This document shows, in pieces, positions 7,563-9,077 of a stretch of 9,077 bases of DNA. The DNA is from Pseudomonadota bacterium (GTDB lineage: Bacteria > Pseudomonadota > Gammaproteobacteria > Burkholderiales > SG8-39): assembly GCA_021848555.1 (NCBI GenBank), contig JAJZUN010000086.1, forward strand, positions 1 through 9,077. The letters are read 5' to 3'. The stretch's first letter is position 1, and each line of letters begins with the position of its first letter. Under the pieces are notes generated by a model. The model saw only the letters and a list, made by a program, of their open reading frames with translations, was not told where the DNA came from and did not search any database. A program made the position numbers and the translations under genes.

Positions 7563-8554
7563 ACCTCGACCTGCCACTGATTTTTGCCGCGCTCATGGGC
7601 GTGGCCGTGCTCGCCTATGTCGTGCTCGACGGCTACGACCTCGGCGTCGGCATGCTGATGCCCGCGGCCGACGCGCGCGAACAGGAATTGATGGTGGCCG
7701 CGATCGGGCCGTTCTGGGACGCGAACGAAACCTGGCTGGTGCTCGGCGTGGGCATACTATTGGTCGCGTTTCCGGTGGCGCACGGCGTGGTGCTGGGCGC
7801 GCTCTACCTGCCGGTGGCGGCGATGCTGATCGGGCTGATGCTGCGCGGCGTGGCCTTCGAGTTTCGCGTCAAAGCCGAGGGCTGGCACCGCGAACTGTGG
7901 AACTGGCTGTTCTGGCTCGGCTCGTTCATCGCCTCGTTTTCGCAGGGGCTGATGCTGGGGCGCTACATCACGGGTTTCGATTCCGGTTTCGGTTACCTGC
8001 TGTTCGGCTTGGTGGTGGGGGCGGGACTGTGCGGCGGCTACGTCCTGCTCGGGGCGACCTGGCTCATTTACAAGACCGAAGGCACGCTGCAGAAAAAGGC
8101 GCTGGCCTGGGCGCGCTGGGGTCTGCTCTGGGTCGCGCTCGGCGTGGCTGCGGTGAGCGTCGCCACGCCGTTCGTGAGCCAGATGGTGCAGACCAAATGG
8201 TTCGATTTTCCGCGCACGCTGGGGCTGATGCTGCTGCCGCTCGTGACGCTGCTCGCCTGGATCTGGGTATGGCGCTCGACCGGACGCCTGTCCCGCGGCG
8301 CTGCGGGCGCGCGCGACTGGGCACCGTTCGCCGGCGCCGTGGCGATTTTCGTGCTCGCTTTCATCGGCCTCGCCTACAGCCTGTTTCCCTACGTCGTGAT
8401 CGACCGTCTGACCTTCTGGGATGCGGCCGCGCATCCCTCGTCGCTGAAAGTGGTGCTGATCGGCGCGCTGATCGTGCTGCCTTTCATCGTCGCCTACACC
8501 GCGTTTTCCTACTACGTATTCCGCGGCAAGGCGCGGGCGGGGTTGTACGACTAA
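7559..8554 (+). CDS. cydB: cytochrome bd quinol oxidase subunit II
   Basis: A 331-residue inner-membrane subunit that pairs with CydA to form the bd oxidase; it carries no heme itself and stabilises the complex. The sequence is hydrophobic throughout, with about eight or nine membrane helices. The family signatures are LDGYDLGVGML (23-33) and GPFWDANETWLV (50-61), the latter in the form found in CioB-like proteins. FRVKAEGW (102-109) and SFSQGLMLGRYITGF (126-140) are further conserved blocks. The length is slightly below E. coli CydB (379). Its ATG overlaps the cydA stop as ATGA, and no independent ribosome binding site is well placed, so translation probably depends on cydA. I find no convincing cydX-like small ORF after the stop, which fits the CioAB type. 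Confidence 0.97.
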   Translation: MNLDLPLIFAALMGVAVLAYVVLDGYDLGVGMLMPAADAREQELMVAAIGPFWDANETWLVLGVGILLVAFPVAHGVVLGALYLPVAAMLIGLMLRGVAFEFRVKAEGWHRELWNWLFWLGSFIASFSQGLMLGRYITGFDSGFGYLLFGLVVGAGLCGGYVLLGATWLIYKTEGTLQKKALAWARWGLLWVALGVAAVSVATPFVSQMVQTKWFDFPRTLGLMLLPLVTLLAWIWVWRSTGRLSRGAAGARDWAPFAGAVAIFVLAFIGLAYSLFPYVVIDRLTFWDAAAHPSSLKVVLIGALIVLPFIVAYTAFSYYVFRGKARAGLYD

Positions 8555-8643
8555 CGTTGGAGCGCCCCCGGAACACGCGATAGCGTCTGGTGTCGCATGC
8601 CGCCTGAGGACTTGCGCGCTGCGCGCGCCAACCGTATTTTCCA

Positions 8644-8666
8644 AACGGATGAAAAGCACATCCGTT
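8644..8666. repeat. 8-bp hairpin, first copy of an inverted 19-base motif
   Basis: AACGGATG and CATCCGTT pair around the loop AAAAGCA. The core CGGATGAAAAGCACATCCG (8646-8664) recurs as an exact reverse complement at 8735-8753, loop included, so the two copies are related rather than independent stems. Confidence 0.65.
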
Positions 8667-8718
8667 CAGAAAACACGGTTACTGTTAACACCAGAGGCGG
8701 CATGGGGGTTTTATACAA

Positions 8719-8769
8719 GATCGCCGATAGTGCACGGATGTGCTTTTCATCCGTGCGCTATCGGCGATC
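8719..8769. terminator. 22-bp hairpin, second copy of the 19-base motif at its tip
   Basis: 8719-8740 pairs with 8748-8769 over 22 bp with one G-U pair and the loop TGCTTTT. The tip (8735-8753) is the reverse complement of the motif at 8646-8664. It is the strongest foldback in the window, placed between convergent genes, so a bidirectional transcription end or mRNA 3' stabiliser is likely. No strong T-tract follows on either strand (minus: TTGTATAAAA). Confidence 0.6.
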
Positions 8770-8770
8770 C

Positions 8771-8794
8771 GCGCGGACGGGACGCCGTCCGCGC
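8771..8794. terminator. perfect 10-bp GC-rich hairpin
   Basis: GCGCGGACGG (8771-8780) pairs with CCGTCCGCGC (8785-8794) around a GACG loop. It lies one base from the 22-bp hairpin and 35 bases beyond the ferredoxin stop, so it is the first strong structure met by ferredoxin transcription. Confidence 0.55.
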
Positions 8795-8829
8795 AAGAGC
8801 GACCAGGACGCGGAAATCGACCGCGCCCG

Positions 8830-9077
8830 CTACTTCTCCAGCAGCTTGCGTTTGTCCTTCACCTTGGCCCATTCATCCGCATCCGCAGGCGCGTCCTTGC
8901 GCTCGATGATGGGTTTCCACACCTTGGACAGCTCGGCGTTGAGCGCGGTGAATTCCTTTTGATCGTCCGGCACGTCGTCCTCGGCGAAAATCGCTTCCGC
9001 CGGACATTCCGCCACGCACAGCGTGCAGTCGATGCACTCGTCCGGATCGATGACCAGCATGTTCGGCCCTTCGCGGA
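8830..9077 (-). CDS. fdxA: FdxA-type (7Fe/8Fe) ferredoxin, N-terminal part outside the window
   Basis: The C-terminal 82 or so residues of a small iron-sulfur electron carrier of the cytoplasm. The visible cluster motif is [12 protein letters not shown], giving CxxCxxCxxxCP for a [4Fe-4S] cluster. It is followed by the long acidic/Lys-rich tail typical of the roughly 107-residue proteobacterial ferredoxins ([20 protein letters not shown], ending in KLLEK). An ATG at 9058-9060 is not the start: the frame continues to the right edge as REGPN, matching the usual [16 protein letters not shown] context in this family, so the gene is cut by the window edge and the first cluster cannot be checked. 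It is convergent with cydB, separated by hairpins. Electron-transfer partners are not shown by the context. Confidence 0.93.
   Translation of the reverse strand, partial: REGPNMLVIDPDECIDCTLCVAECPAEAIFAEDDVPDDQKEFTALNAELSKVWKPIIERKDAPADADEWAKVKDKRKLLEK

Larger units (their letters stand above)
8555..8829. other. noncoding hairpin-rich region between convergent cydB and fdxA
   Basis: 275 bases between convergent genes. A plus-strand frame from 8597 runs through the hairpins and antisense to the ferredoxin, has no ribosome binding site and is not accepted. The region holds three perfect or near-perfect hairpins (listed separately) in 150 bases, which probably serve as bidirectional terminators or 3'-end stabilisers for both genes. 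Confidence 0.6.

Overview
This is a GC-rich window of proteobacterial chromosome, most likely from a betaproteobacterium (Rhodocyclales/Nitrosomonadales-like). The assignment rests on the protein sequences, mainly the 7Fe-type ferredoxin tail and the short-Q-loop cytochrome bd oxidase. It is inference, not a database result. Seven genes are well supported: five complete plus-strand or minus-strand genes of ordinary length, one small membrane protein, and one ferredoxin cut by the right edge of the window.

Layout. Positions 1-338 are AT-richer than the rest and hold only possible gene fragments. Positions 339-2689 (minus strand) carry a two-component system: an OmpR-type response regulator with a TTG start, and a HAMP-containing histidine kinase. 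The two overlap by the four bases ATGA. A 200-base divergent intergenic region follows, with TTTGCCA direct repeats and a small hairpin. It leads into a 44-residue single-pass membrane protein on the plus strand (2890-3024). Positions 3025-3289 are noncoding and unusually structured: a 15-bp inverted repeat encloses several hairpins. Next come an SPFH/Band-7 (prohibitin-like) membrane protein (3290-4582) and, two bases later, a secreted protein with an SH3-like N-terminal domain (4585-6075); these look like one operon. A hairpin and a palindrome over a promoter-like box separate them from cydA and cydB (6222-8554), the two subunits of a CioAB-type cytochrome bd quinol oxidase, again joined by an ATGA overlap. 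After cydB, 275 bases hold a set of strong hairpins, including a 19-base motif present in both orientations. The window closes with the 3' part of a convergent ferredoxin gene (fdxA type).

How the parts relate. The kinase/regulator pair is divergent from the small membrane protein and the SPFH operon, so it is a natural candidate to control itself and perhaps those genes. The regulator resembles the response regulators of the 'proteobacterial dedicated sortase system', but no sortase or sortase substrate is in the window. CydAB would oxidise quinol and reduce oxygen to water at low oxygen or under respiratory inhibition. I found no convincing new defence or mobile system. The least explained parts are the SPFH/SH3 pair with its structured leader, the hairpin cluster between cydB and fdxA, and the compositionally different left edge.
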